Shown: in pieces, positions 21,422 to 31,783 of the stretch | How the letters are laid out: each line of letters starts with the position of its first letter | Numbering within the stretch: position 1 is the first letter of the stretch | Origin: Hawksworthiomyces lignivorus | Lineage: Eukaryota; Ascomycota; Sordariomycetes; Ophiostomatales; Ophiostomataceae | Direction: 5' to 3' | Assembly: GCA_002917075.1 (NCBI GenBank) | Contig: NTMA01000003.1 | Span: 434,001 to 498,000, forward strand | DNA length: 64,000 bases | The notes under the pieces: generated by a model | What the model saw: the letters and a program-made list of their open reading frames with translations, nothing else | Database searches by the model: none | What the model was told of the DNA's origin: nothing | Program-made: the position numbers and the translations under genes

Positions 21422-21636
21422 TGGAATATGTCTGGCAAGAAAATGTGGCATTGCTCTACTGCTATTTCTAAATTACGCCAATATAAGATCGTCAAGGTTT
21501 AGTCATATATTAGATTTCTTGTATCCTGGTATATTTGAACACTCAACTCGTTGGACCTATTTAGTTATTGAGGAATATTATCACTTTGTAGCGGACCATA
21601 GACATTGAGCCGCTCTAAGAACGTGGTCTATATGGT

Positions 21637-23290
21637 TTAGTCATTCGTGCCATCCAACTCATTCTGAAAGAATATCTGATGTCCTGCTTCTGATTTCCAG
21701 TTACCCGTTAGTCGAAATCCCTTTTGCCTAATAATGTGCTCTTTAATTTTTATGCACATGTGCATGTCTGGCCCAGGCGTCTGGAAGTGTAGTGTAGCAG
21801 CCATGACTGGGAATATTGTACGGCTCAGCCAAAAATGACCAGGGTTTCTGCGCAACATCACTTGCGTATCCAAGAGAAATTTCCGGCCAATCGTGGTAAT
21901 TTCGGTATCGTTCCATGTTGCTAGAAGCTGTTCACAGAGGCTCATCATAGAATCTCTGACCGGAACTGGCAAGTGAGCAACGATTCCAAGGACCTGGGTT
22001 GTCACTTTTCTAATGGTCAGTATCAAGATAACCTTAATTGCCCACCACGTCATTGTAAGTCCGCCAAAACCTGGACCAGAAGTATTGGGTGAAATTCTGT
22101 CCTTAATAGGAGACTGCAAATCATCGCCAATCTTGATCTGATCCATTATGGTGAATATATTTAAGTATTCAATTCTGAAATGATCAAGAGCGTGGCTCAG
22201 CTCCAGACTTGACTTCATAATGCAAAGCAAGAGAGTATCGTCCTCTGTTGTTGTTAATTTATCTGCTTGCTCTAGCAGACAGGCCAGAGACAGACCATGA
22301 TCGTAAAGTACCTGCTCCTTATCCTTGACGACATTAATCCAAGGTGCAGTTCGCCATATCGGTTCTGTAAGAGTACACCCTTTGCGTAATGTGATGCTCT
22401 GGATCATCTACCTGATATTAGCTTCGTTAGACTATGCTAGAGTAAATTCTACACACCAACGGGTATTGAAATTCTTCGTAGATAGTTCGAGCTAATGGAG
22501 TACCGTAGCTCCATGGTCCACGGGACTGCATCAGGTTTGCAAGCCCCGAGACGTGGGTCTGCCAAGATGTTGCGGTGTTGGAGGTGGCTTCGAATAGCTG
22601 CTAGTGGTGAGACAAGTCTTCAAGTAGTAAGATAAACGGGTAGTTGGGACTAACTTCATACAACGCCATCGCTCGAGTTGCTGCAAGAGTCTCTTCGTGA
22701 GATGCACGCTCTTTATCGCAAATTGCGTGCCGGAGAATGACAAGAGCTCGGCCATAGATTTGACGGCCTTCGTTTATAATGGCATAGTCACCGCTTGATC
22801 TTCCTCGTCTGACAACTGCCAAAGCTAGTAGTGACTGCAGCAAAGCCGTACTAGGATTTGATAAGTTCATGGCATTGTATAGCCAAAGGGGTCTTCTCAG
22901 TGTGGTGTCCAAGGATTTATCAGCAGGTGCGTAATTCTCCCAGAACCAGCCAAGAAATGCCGCGGACCAGATTGCGTGAGTAGAAGGGCACACTTCGAGG
23001 TGAATAGTCGGCGAAGTGGTCTCAGCATCTGAACTGACGCTGGGCTCCGTGTAGATGGCTGCGCTGGCATTGAGCCTCAAGTTGGATCCACCAGGTTTTG
23101 CCTCTTCTAGCGGCCTGCGCCGTTGGATTCCTTGTGCGGTACGGTTGATGAATACGGGATAGCGCTCGTAGCCTTCACATAACCTACCATATTTGACGCA
23201 GTTTGAGCAATGCGGTCTTTCTAGATGGCAGCGAATCTTGCGTCTTCTACAGGTTGTGCAGCCCTTGGACTTGCTGGCCACACCAACCAT
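21637..23290 (-). CDS. Zn2Cys6 transcription factor (fungal-specific, second in cluster)
   Basis: Three exons on the minus strand (23290-22655, 22600-22457, 22407-21637) give 516 residues. The ATG at 23290 opens MVGVASKSKGC, a usual start for this family; the longer frame upstream begins at a non-ATG codon. The zinc cluster reads C-TT-C-RRRKIR-C ... C-SN-C-VKYGRL-C within residues 11-40. The remainder is helical and contains SITLRKGC, EPIWRTAPW and GPGFGGLTMTWW, like the DUF3468-type C-terminal domain found in many fungal regulators. The second intron ends at GGTAG; the earlier CAG four bases upstream would break the frame. Its gene stands back to back with a glutathione transferase gene. Confidence 0.8.
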
Positions 23291-23936
23291 TGCAGTACTG
23301 ATCGCAATACTAGCCGAAAAAGCTTTTCCTGGCACGTCTCACTCAATGTCTCGTTGTCTGAGCGTGTATGAGAAAGAAGAAATTTCAAGGTCCCGTAGGG
23401 TATTCGGTTGCGTACAGCGTTCGAAAGTGTAACAGCTTGAACAGGAGTTTGGAATCAGACCCCACGATTCTGGCTTATCGATTCCAAATCTTAAAAGCCT
23501 GCACTAAGTCCATCCTCCTCGCAACTTGGGACCCTAATGCGGTTTAGTTCAGCACGGCATTAATTCTAGCCGATGAATATCTTCTACGTCGGTTCAGCAA
23601 CGGCAGAACGCCGCTAAAGTGGAGCTCACTAACAAAAGTTGCAGTTTGCTGCCAGCATGGCGGAATAATACTCCCTAAGCTCGGATGAAAGAAAGACTAC
23701 ATTATGCACGAGATATCGACGAATTGCTCAGCACAATTTAAAAATGGGAAAAAAGGAATGAACTTGCTTGAATAGAAGACCTTTCGAATATAAATTCGTC
23801 AATATCCTATGTTTCTCGAATCTTGACATTCATCATTTGCCAGTACCATAAATACATAGCAAATACATTCCACTATTTCATCTGCGTATGCGGAGCGATA
23901 GGAACCAATCACCTTCGTATCTTAGACGATAAAATC
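23291..23936. other. divergent promoter between regulator and glutathione transferase
   Basis: About 650 bp without coding sequence. A few CGG/CCG triplets occur (for example near 23590 and 23660) but no spaced palindrome convinced me. Confidence 0.5.
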
Positions 23937-24593
23937 ATGACTGTCATCGTCCATCACCTACGCGTTTCGCAGTCGGAGCGTATCCCGTGGCTCTGCGAGG
24001 AGCTCGGCATCGAATACGAGCTCAAGTCTTACGACCGGGCCCCGCTACTTGCCCCGCCAGAATACAAGGAGCTGCATCCGATGGGTGCTGCACCGGTTAT
24101 CCAAGACGGTGATCTGACGCTGGCAGAGAGCTGCGCAATTATTGAATATATCAGCCACAAATATGCGAACGGCAAGCTCTTTCTTCAATGGCCGCACCCT
24201 GCCTACGCCGATTTTCTTTATTGGTGGCACTGGGTAGATGGTAGCTTCCTAGGCACCATCTCCCGTGCCGTGCAGGCTAGATCTGGCGGCGGCGGTCAGT
24301 TTGCGACAGTATCTATAGACCGTCTCAACAGGGCGTTGCAGATGTTAGATGAGAGGCTGCAGAATAACGAATGGCTAGCAGGGAATGAATTTACGGTGGC
24401 AGATATTATGATTGTTTTCCCACTTTCTACATTCCGATACTTCGTTCCGTTTAGCTTACAGGAGCATCGCAACATCGTCAAGTATCTCGAGCGCATCGGT
24501 GCGAGAGAGGCATATCAGAGAGCCATGAAAAAGGGTGACCCTGGCATGGAATTGGTGCTTGGACCAGATTCTCCAGAAAAGAAATTGATGTAA
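23937..24593 (+). CDS. glutathione S-transferase
   Basis: Intronless, 218 residues from ATG 23937; the in-frame extension upstream lacks family similarity. The thioredoxin-fold N-terminal domain starts IVHHLRVSQSERIPWLCEELG, where the serine region takes the place of the catalytic residue in fungal GSTs. It continues with LHPMGAAPVI (the cis-Pro glutathione-binding loop) and LAESCAIIEYI (the Glu-Ser pair that holds the gamma-glutamyl group). The alpha-helical C-terminal domain contains GNEFTVADIMIVFPL, the N-capping box. It should conjugate or reduce electrophiles with glutathione in the cytosol. The adjacent Zn2Cys6 gene is divergent. Confidence 0.9.
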   Translation: MTVIVHHLRVSQSERIPWLCEELGIEYELKSYDRAPLLAPPEYKELHPMGAAPVIQDGDLTLAESCAIIEYISHKYANGKLFLQWPHPAYADFLYWWHWVDGSFLGTISRAVQARSGGGGQFATVSIDRLNRALQMLDERLQNNEWLAGNEFTVADIMIVFPLSTFRYFVPFSLQEHRNIVKYLERIGAREAYQRAMKKGDPGMELVLGPDSPEKKLM

Positions 24594-25001
24594 CACACAT
24601 TTGCATGTCTCGCATAGGTGGATCACTCTCATCTTCACTTTGTCCGATTGTTATGCTCTCCTAGAAATATGAATGCCTCTCAACAAAGTAAAGAAAGTTA
24701 TCTTTTGAGACCACTTAAATATTGATAGCAGAGGTATATCTGCAGAGATAGCAGTTCTTATAGGTGGATGCGTGTTAAGAGCTGGCAGCCGCATCACCCA
24801 ATTAATCACGTCCAATCTGACACATGGCAAATAGCACTATCCCTGATTTAAGTTAATAAAAAAAACAAAACAATGGTATTTAACAATACAAATTCACATG
24901 TATATGTTCCATAGAATTAGAACTGCTTAAGTTATTCTGTCATCATCGTCTAGTTCAGATAAAGAGAGCATGTGGATCGAGCGTGCATCTACTATCAAAT
25001 T
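24594..25001. other. intergenic
   Basis: About 400 bp of AT-rich sequence with an A-rich tract near 24860. No gene is seen. Confidence 0.5.
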
Positions 25002-26516
25002 ATGGCCAAAAGCAAGGCGCCGTCAAACAAGATAACCTTGTGCTTTGTTAACATTGCCCTAGCTACCACGATCGTCGCCTTTGCGGTCTTAGCTCTCTGG
25101 GTTGTACTGGCGCACTCTTCCGGAATAACCACACCGGCATTGTTCATCAGCAGCGTCGTGAACGAGAAACACGGTAAGGTTCACACTTACACAAGCTTCG
25201 CTACCGACTATGCTGCGCCGCAGAAGACACTTAACTATGCGCCTAGCGCTGGCTATACCCTCGGCCAAAGAGCTACCGCGGCTACGCCGGCTTCTGTCAC
25301 GGTTAAGCCGACAGTGACGGCAGAGTGCATCGTGACACCGCTGGGCTGGGGCCAAGACGACGCGGGGCAGATCATGGCGGCGGCGGCGACGTGTGGCACG
25401 GATGGTGTGATCACGCTACCGGCGCCGTACGTATACACAATTTCTAGCCGACTGTACTTGCGACTAGAGCGGGCGCGCCTCGATGTGTTGGGGACATTAT
25501 CGTTCACGCCAGACTTGGGATACTGGATCGAGAATTCGCACCGCATCGAGTTCCAGAACCAGAGCGCGGCATGGATCGTTGAGGGCAGTGACTTTGTCAT
25601 ATCAGGCGGCGGCTGGCAGAGGGGCGGCATCCTGGGCGGCGGGCAGGCATGGTACGGCCGGGCTGCGGGACACAGCAACCAGTTCGGGCGGCCGGTAGCG
25701 CTGGCGCTGCATGACTGCTCTAACGCGGCCATCAAGGACTTTGCCGTGCGACAGCCGCAGTTCTGGGCCTTCTACCTGCAAGACTGCCAGAACATACGCC
25801 TAACGGGTATCTACATCAATGGCACAAACACGGATCCCTACGGCAACGCGTCCAACTACGAGACGAACGTCGACGGCTTCGACTCCGTGCGCGTCGACGG
25901 CCTGGTGACGGCCGACTGGCTCTTCCACGGCGGCGACGACTGCCATGCGCCCAAGGGCAACTCTACCAACATGACCTTTCGCAACATCACCTGCATCGGC
26001 GGCGGCATCGCCTTTGGCAGCGTCGGCCAGTACCCGGCGCTGCCTGACTACATCGAGAATGTCACTGTATCCGATGTTGCCGTGTCGCAACGCATCTCGC
26101 CGAAATACGGTGGCGCTTCCGTGGCCGGCGCAATCTACTTCAAATCGTGGGTGGGCGTGTCCGAGGGCGAGCCTCCGCAGGGCGGTGGCGGCGGCACAGG
26201 CCGTGTCGCTAACATCTCAGTGACCAACGTGCAGGTGTCAGGCATCCGCCGGGCCATCTACGTCAATAAGTGCTACCACAAGGTGGCCGACCAGGCCAAC
26301 TACTGCGACACGTCGACGCTGCAGTTTGCAAACATGTCTTTTTCCAACATCACTGGCTTCGTACGGTCCGTCTACGGAGTCTCGCTCGAGTGCTCGGTGA
26401 TGGCGCCCTGCCAGGGTTTCAACTTCGCTGGTCTGGACCTTGTGACGGCGAATGGCACGCCAGCTGGAGCATATTGTGTCAACGTTGAAGATGTTGACGA
26501 AATTACTTGCGGATGA
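25002..26516 (+). CDS. GH28 glycoside hydrolase, membrane-anchored (exo-polygalacturonase-like)
   Basis: Intronless, 504 residues from ATG 25002; the longer frame begins with GTG. Residues 13-37 are a single hydrophobic segment with no clear cleavage site, so a type II membrane anchor is likely. The parallel beta-helix fold is shown by the GH28 blocks: NVDGFDSV with the first catalytic Asp, then GGDDCHAPKG with the Asp pair. The third block, usually G-H-G, reads CIGGGIAFGSVGQ and lacks the His. The fourth, usually RIK, reads YVNKCYHK. Many N-glycosylation sequons occur. It should act on a pectin-like or other acidic polysaccharide outside the cell, but the changed third and fourth blocks mean the exact substrate is open. 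Its coding GC is well above its flanks. Confidence 0.85.
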   Translation: MAKSKAPSNKITLCFVNIALATTIVAFAVLALWVVLAHSSGITTPALFISSVVNEKHGKVHTYTSFATDYAAPQKTLNYAPSAGYTLGQRATAATPASVTVKPTVTAECIVTPLGWGQDDAGQIMAAAATCGTDGVITLPAPYVYTISSRLYLRLERARLDVLGTLSFTPDLGYWIENSHRIEFQNQSAAWIVEGSDFVISGGGWQRGGILGGGQAWYGRAAGHSNQFGRPVALALHDCSNAAIKDFAVRQPQFWAFYLQDCQNIRLTGIYINGTNTDPYGNASNYETNVDGFDSVRVDGLVTADWLFHGGDDCHAPKGNSTNMTFRNITCIGGGIAFGSVGQYPALPDYIENVTVSDVAVSQRISPKYGGASVAGAIYFKSWVGVSEGEPPQGGGGGTGRVANISVTNVQVSGIRRAIYVNKCYHKVADQANYCDTSTLQFANMSFSNITGFVRSVYGVSLECSVMAPCQGFNFAGLDLVTANGTPAGAYCVNVEDVDEITCG

Positions 26517-27708
26517 ATCGCATCTCTCTGTTACTCTACGATAGAAGGCAACCTATTGCGATATTAAGACCGGTAGATCTACGGTGCGTCGCATTAGCTA
26601 GCAAGATTACCATCTAATTCGAGGCGCAGCATTAACACGCCTTATTTGTATCCATTTCCTCATGTACTATAAATGAAGAAATCCTTCCATTCTATAACTT
26701 GCACTCTGCTTCCGGTAATATGATATGGGATGTGTGACTGTCACCAAATTCGTGCCGGTCTAAAAACCTGTTGTTAGCCTAAATATGAAATCAGCCCAGC
26801 TCAGTCTCACACCCAGGGTCTTGTTTTCGCACAAATTCTTCCGCACCAAATAGCAATTTCTGCCTTAGATGAAGTAGCCTAGACATGATAACCAGGTAGT
26901 TTCGTCCTGAGAGACATGATGTAGCAGCATCTACATGTTATAGATAAAAAGCATAGCAAACGTTACAGGTTAGTGGCAGGAGGTGTTGTTGTAGCCGCCG
27001 GTTTTAGTAGGCGTGTGCCATCATTTCTGACGTTCTCTGCAGTAAGGGGTTTTGTCTCTAAGAGGTGCGTTGTACTTATGTTGGCAATACAATTTAGATC
27101 TTAGATTAGACTTGTAGAGGCTTAATTATCTTGACCAACTAAAGAGATTTTCTTTTGCATCTGTTCTTTTCTGTCAGTTTGTTCTTTATGTATGGTTGGA
27201 ATACCATGAAGATAAGGGATTGGGAGACAACCCGCCCATAGCCTTCATCTTTTTTGAATTACTCGACGAGGGCAAAATGGCGAGGCTGCAAGCTTCCGTA
27301 CATCTCTTCACCTTTCATCTTTATGTTCGTGCGTCATAATATCCATAAAATTGTAATACCTTTCTACTAATCAATGGCTCAGGATGATGTGAGCATCGCC
27401 TTCTACTATGCTGACCATCCGGAGTGGCAGAATATAATGTCTGCGTCCGTGGCAGAGTAGCTCACTGAAGACAACGATTTTGATTTATAATGGAATGAAT
27501 ATATTCAGAACATAGAATACAGTTATGTAAAACGATGAGACGAAAATCTTACTGCGTGGTTTACTGCTGTCTTTTCATTATTTCCCCTCTGCTCTCCTGC
27601 TCACTACTTACGTTACCACAACTCTGATAAGACTGCAAACAGGGACCACGGGGTATACCTTGTATAACGTCGAGTTATAGGGCGGGATAGTGCTGTTGCC
27701 AATGATCC
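26517..27708. other. intergenic, no supported gene
   Basis: AT-rich sequence with no frame above 60 codons on either strand and no recognisable motif. Confidence 0.5.
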
Positions 27709-28543
27709 CTAGGTAGCCGCCATCGCTGCCGCACCCGAGTCAATCGTGGTAAAAGCATCTTCGAAGAACGCACTGACGTTGGCTGACATGTCTAAGTGTT
27801 TGGCAGTGATCTGTACGGTGCCGTGTGTGTACAGGCCCCACTCCTCCCGGGCCGGCGCGTCATCATCGTGAGCAGGCGGCCTGCTTGTCTATTAGAACGG
27901 CATAATTATAACCAAAAAAATTTTGAATGAGAAAAGCAACCAGAAACCTGGTGTCTTACGTCTGACAGCCGCACGACCGTAATGAGTCGCCTCAATCTTG
28001 ACATTGTTCATGGAGACGGCCTGCGGCGCTTTCCGAAAATGTCCCAGTAAACCTGAAATGAAGACGTTCCCCCATAATCATATTATCACACTATAAAGAT
28101 TCCCTTTCTGGGCTGAGTCTCCAGATGCACGCAGAGGTATTTGACAGCCAAAAAAATCCTCTTCTACAATTTCTTACGTAGACAAGGGTCCTTTTGAGTC
28201 CTTCCTATGGTGACACTAGATTGTCTGGCTTGGTCTAAAGGATGCTGTAGGGGCTGTTGGAACAACGGTATTGGATTCAAGCCTCCCGGTACGGCTGGCG
28301 TGTAGAAGGGGATTGTGGCACCTTCATTCTGCATACCTACTGTCGAGTTATGAGGTAATGCGACACGTGTCCAAGGGGGTTGATCCTTTTTGCACTGGTA
28401 AAGTAGCCTAGTGGCAGCACTTCACACCTACACACACCCGGACAATGATACACATCTACTGGAAAAAGCAATTTCTCATCTGGCAAGATCCACGCTGCGA
28501 ATCGGTCCGAGGTGTGTCCATTAGAATGCACCTCCCTTAGGAG
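27709..28543 (-). pseudogene. decayed gene, metallo-beta-lactamase-fold-like C-terminal part
   Basis: Four segments on the minus strand look like exons: about 28543-28438, 28336-28178, 28052-27960 and a last one ending with a stop at 27709. The first three join in frame across good donor and acceptor signals. They encode HSNGHTSDRFAAW, then DEKLLFPVDVYH, a Pro-rich loop, and NNVKIEATHYGR. The GHTSD ... EKLLF ... D pattern resembles the second half of metallo-beta-lactamase-fold hydrolases. The fourth segment (REEWGLYTHGTVQ ... TTIDS) is in a frame that no available acceptor can reach from the GTAAGA donor at 27959, and no N-terminal half with the HxHxDH metal site is seen upstream. I infer a degraded or frameshifted gene. 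A mis-modelled intact gene is the alternative. Confidence 0.35.
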
Positions 28544-28948
28544 CTAACATGTAGGTATGTGCGACATCCTATGGCTACTCTCCCTGAGCCTGTTTAAGCA
28601 GAGCCGGGTAAATGCGAGAAGGTGAGCGCAGCAGAGGAACCCGGAAGGATTCTACGCCGCTCTCTACATGTACAGACTTTATCTGAGCACTATACCTTGC
28701 GTCTTGGCTCTCGTCTCTCTACGAGAAGCTAGAGAGTACCCCCTCGCTGTTTCATTAGTGAACATAAAATATCCAGGCCGTCAACGTGCTGTTTTCGGGG
28801 AAAAACATGGAGCCCCCAAGCAGAAAAACCCAAGTCAATCAGCAAGGCAGTATTGACCCCATAATTCCTAATTAAGAAAGCCGCTAGACTTACTGCTGCT
28901 AGAAAATGCCAATGTCTTTTGAACTCTGTTAACAATCATATCTAATAT
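28544..28948. other. intergenic before the HET gene
   Basis: About 400 bp; the N-terminal half expected for the leftward decayed gene is not recognisable here. Confidence 0.45.
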
Positions 28949-30964
28949 ATGTATGGCAGTTGCTTTCGGCGTACATTCAAAGTATGTGATCCTCTCATGA
29001 TGATTGACGTTATGCAGTTCCACCCAGTCTACAATGAAGTTCCATTGTCCACAGCAGTCGAGCATGGTGAGCATGAAATTCGACTGTTGGTTCTAAAGAG
29101 CGGATCTTTAAACGATGAGCTCGTCATACACCTACGTGTGGCAGCTCTGTCACAGAAGACCGTTCCACGATATGAAGCGTTATCCTACGTCTGGGGGTCG
29201 AACGAGATGCCCTCACAGGTTTTAGCAGTCGCCAATTCTCAGGCTCATCCGCTGCCAGTGACCCAAAATCTAGATTCTGCGTTGCGGCACCTGCGGTACG
29301 TCGACTGCGATCGGGTGCTCTGGGTAGACGCAATCTGCATCAACCAAAATGACCTGGAGGAGCGGAGTAGCCAGGTGGCCAAAATGACAACCATCTACGA
29401 GCTCGCCCGCCGGGTCGTCATCTGGCTGGGCCCCGAAGCAGACGACAGCAATCTCGCCATCGAGTCCTTACGCACCCTCAGTTCGATGGTCGTCACCAAC
29501 TGGCCCTCATTTACTATTGCGCCGGCTGCGGGCCTCAAACCGGATGACTGGCATTGGGGCAGCGACGAACGTGGTCTCCCTTTTGAGGAAGAGGAGCTTC
29601 GTGCTATCGATCTCCTGGTCAGGAGACCCTGGTTTAGCCGGTTGTGGGTCATTCAAGAAGCGCGCCGAGCGAACTCAGATGCGGTGATCCTCTGTGGTTA
29701 CAGCAGCATACGGTGGCAGGCGGTTAGGGATGCCATGATCTGCTTCAACATCAAGAGCACTCGGCGGCCAATCATGGTAGACGACGATGAAAGACACTCA
29801 TTCATCACCTCTTTCACAGCGATCCATAGGCCGCAGTTAGAGTCAGATGCGCCGTTCCTCTTTCACAAGACTAGCTTCTGGAAATGCTCGGATGATCGAG
29901 ATAGAATATACGCGATTGCACCTTTGACAACGATATCGTTCGCTGCTTTGGGTATCGCTCCAGATTATACGAAACCAGTCTGGGACGTATACCAAGATTT
30001 TGTGTTAAAATATATGAAATTTACTGGCAACCTAGACATCATCACTATTCTGAGCGGGAGTGGTCGTGACACTGCCATGTCATCGGAACCAAAACCCAGC
30101 TGGGTTCCGTCGTTTTTCAAACCGGCAGAAACTAATTACATGAGGCGGTCGAAAGCGGCCGGGTATGTTGACGCCGACTGGAGCTACTTGGGCAACGGCG
30201 TTCTCAGAGTGGCAGGTGTATACTGTGCCACGGTCGACGAAGTAAAGCCGCTCTCTATTGCATCTGCAAATGGCCAAGATGCTTGGATAAAGGTGCTCGA
30301 AATTATGCCAGATAATCTGCGAGACGGCACCTATGTAACCGGTTGCAGCATGATGGAAGCCTTCGCTGCAACCCTTATGTTAAGCAATAGTATGGAATTT
30401 CAACGGCCTGAGAGATCGGACTGGACTGCCCCACAACTGATGGACATTATGGCCGAAATTCTGATCCCCACACCAAAGCACGGTGATGTAGCTTATTATC
30501 TGTCTGGCGTCTATGAAAATAGTCATGGGCGGGCGTACATCACTACACGGGAGGGCTACATAGCCTTGGCACCTCGATGTACGCAGCCAGACGATATTAT
30601 CTGCGCTCTTTTCGGTCACTCGAACTGCGTTGTTCTCCGGCGAAGCAACAACGGCCAATATAAAGTTGTTGGCGAATGTTTTGTATATGGTGTTGGATAC
30701 GGTGAACTAATACATGGGCGGTTGCCACGCAGCTACTCGGTGGTGGCGAGGCATGATCGGAGCGAGAGCGCGAGTGTTCCTGCATTTCGTCACAATGGAA
30801 CTCTGAAGATCCAATATTTAGATCCGCGCCTACAAAAAGCGCTGTTCCATCCTCCATGGAAGATATTTCGAACGCTATTTCGAATGGCTACCAGAAAGCC
30901 AATAATTTTGCGAGAAGAGATGCTTGGAGCTGGAGTGAAAGTGGAAGACTTTCTGCTAGTCTAA
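28949..30964 (+). CDS. HET (heterokaryon incompatibility) domain protein
   Basis: Intronless, 671 residues; starts at residues 17, 18 or 22 are also possible. The HET domain begins with YEALSYVWG (75-83), continues with LDSALRHLRY and LWVDAICINQ, then ERSSQVAKMTTIYELA and VVIWLG, and ends near RPWFSRLWVIQE. These are the three conserved HET blocks. The region after about residue 330 is the variable part common to this family and carries no known effector. HET proteins can trigger a cell-death response when incompatible nuclei fuse, but most family members have no tested function. It stands alone on its strand, and no NACHT/WD40 partner lies nearby. Confidence 0.9.
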   Translation: MYGSCFRRTFKVCDPLMMIDVMQFHPVYNEVPLSTAVEHGEHEIRLLVLKSGSLNDELVIHLRVAALSQKTVPRYEALSYVWGSNEMPSQVLAVANSQAHPLPVTQNLDSALRHLRYVDCDRVLWVDAICINQNDLEERSSQVAKMTTIYELARRVVIWLGPEADDSNLAIESLRTLSSMVVTNWPSFTIAPAAGLKPDDWHWGSDERGLPFEEEELRAIDLLVRRPWFSRLWVIQEARRANSDAVILCGYSSIRWQAVRDAMICFNIKSTRRPIMVDDDERHSFITSFTAIHRPQLESDAPFLFHKTSFWKCSDDRDRIYAIAPLTTISFAALGIAPDYTKPVWDVYQDFVLKYMKFTGNLDIITILSGSGRDTAMSSEPKPSWVPSFFKPAETNYMRRSKAAGYVDADWSYLGNGVLRVAGVYCATVDEVKPLSIASANGQDAWIKVLEIMPDNLRDGTYVTGCSMMEAFAATLMLSNSMEFQRPERSDWTAPQLMDIMAEILIPTPKHGDVAYYLSGVYENSHGRAYITTREGYIALAPRCTQPDDIICALFGHSNCVVLRRSNNGQYKVVGECFVYGVGYGELIHGRLPRSYSVVARHDRSESASVPAFRHNGTLKIQYLDPRLQKALFHPPWKIFRTLFRMATRKPIILREEMLGAGVKVEDFLLV

Positions 30965-31783
30965 TGGCTAGGGTCGGTGCCAGTACTGGGGCTATCGTGC
31001 GCTGCTGCGTTACTAGATGGAGGCAAGACGGTTGTCGCGTTTTGAGGCTCGTTGAGCAACACCTCTAACAAAAGCCTACACAAATTGACAGAGGCACATG
31101 AATCTTCTTCGATGAAACCTTGGCTTTGCAATTTTGAGGTTTTCTGCACTTCCCCACACATATACGAAATTGGCAATTTTCAATTTTATCCGACGGAATT
31201 CTGATTGCAATGTTCAGAATAAAGTCCCAAGACAATTCAATTTGAGTTATACACTATTAACTTCGGATTTCAGATGTTCTAGAATCTCTTGGCCGATATG
31301 GGGATATGCCAAAAGATAGAAGGGTTGAATTAAGAATTTGGCACAGGGAACTGGCCGGAGGCATAATGCGAAGATTCTCATTGCGGTACTGTGAAAGATA
31401 CTCCGAACTGATGGGATGAGCCTTTAAGGCATGATTTAAAAATTGGTTCAATGGTATAGGTCTATTAAATCTGCCGCAGGCACTTTATAATTGAGATTTA
31501 TTCAGCAGCAAGTCGAATATAACGAGCCCATACTGTCTAATAAGCGTGTGTAGTACGCAATCAAATGTCAACTTCTGAATTCTTGTCCCATTCACGACAC
31601 ATTTTTTAGACCAACTAAGGGGAACTTATACAAAGAAACTTCCGCCTAGTATACAATATATGCATGCATATAATAGCTAGGCGTGAAAACCAAACTCTAG
31701 AAAATTGGATTTTCTAGGAAGCAACACCTGAACGTCCTATTCACCCTACCCACCCCATAGGCCTCAAATTACCCTGCCTAGCC
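30965..31783. other. intergenic
   Basis: AT-rich, about 820 bp, with an ATATATGCATGCATATAAT stretch near 31656-31675 that may belong to the promoter of the GH79 gene. Confidence 0.5.

Noticed and set aside
23291..23335. Longer N-terminus for the second Zn2Cys6 regulator
   Set aside because: The first codon is GTG, and the ATG at 23290 gives a normal family start.
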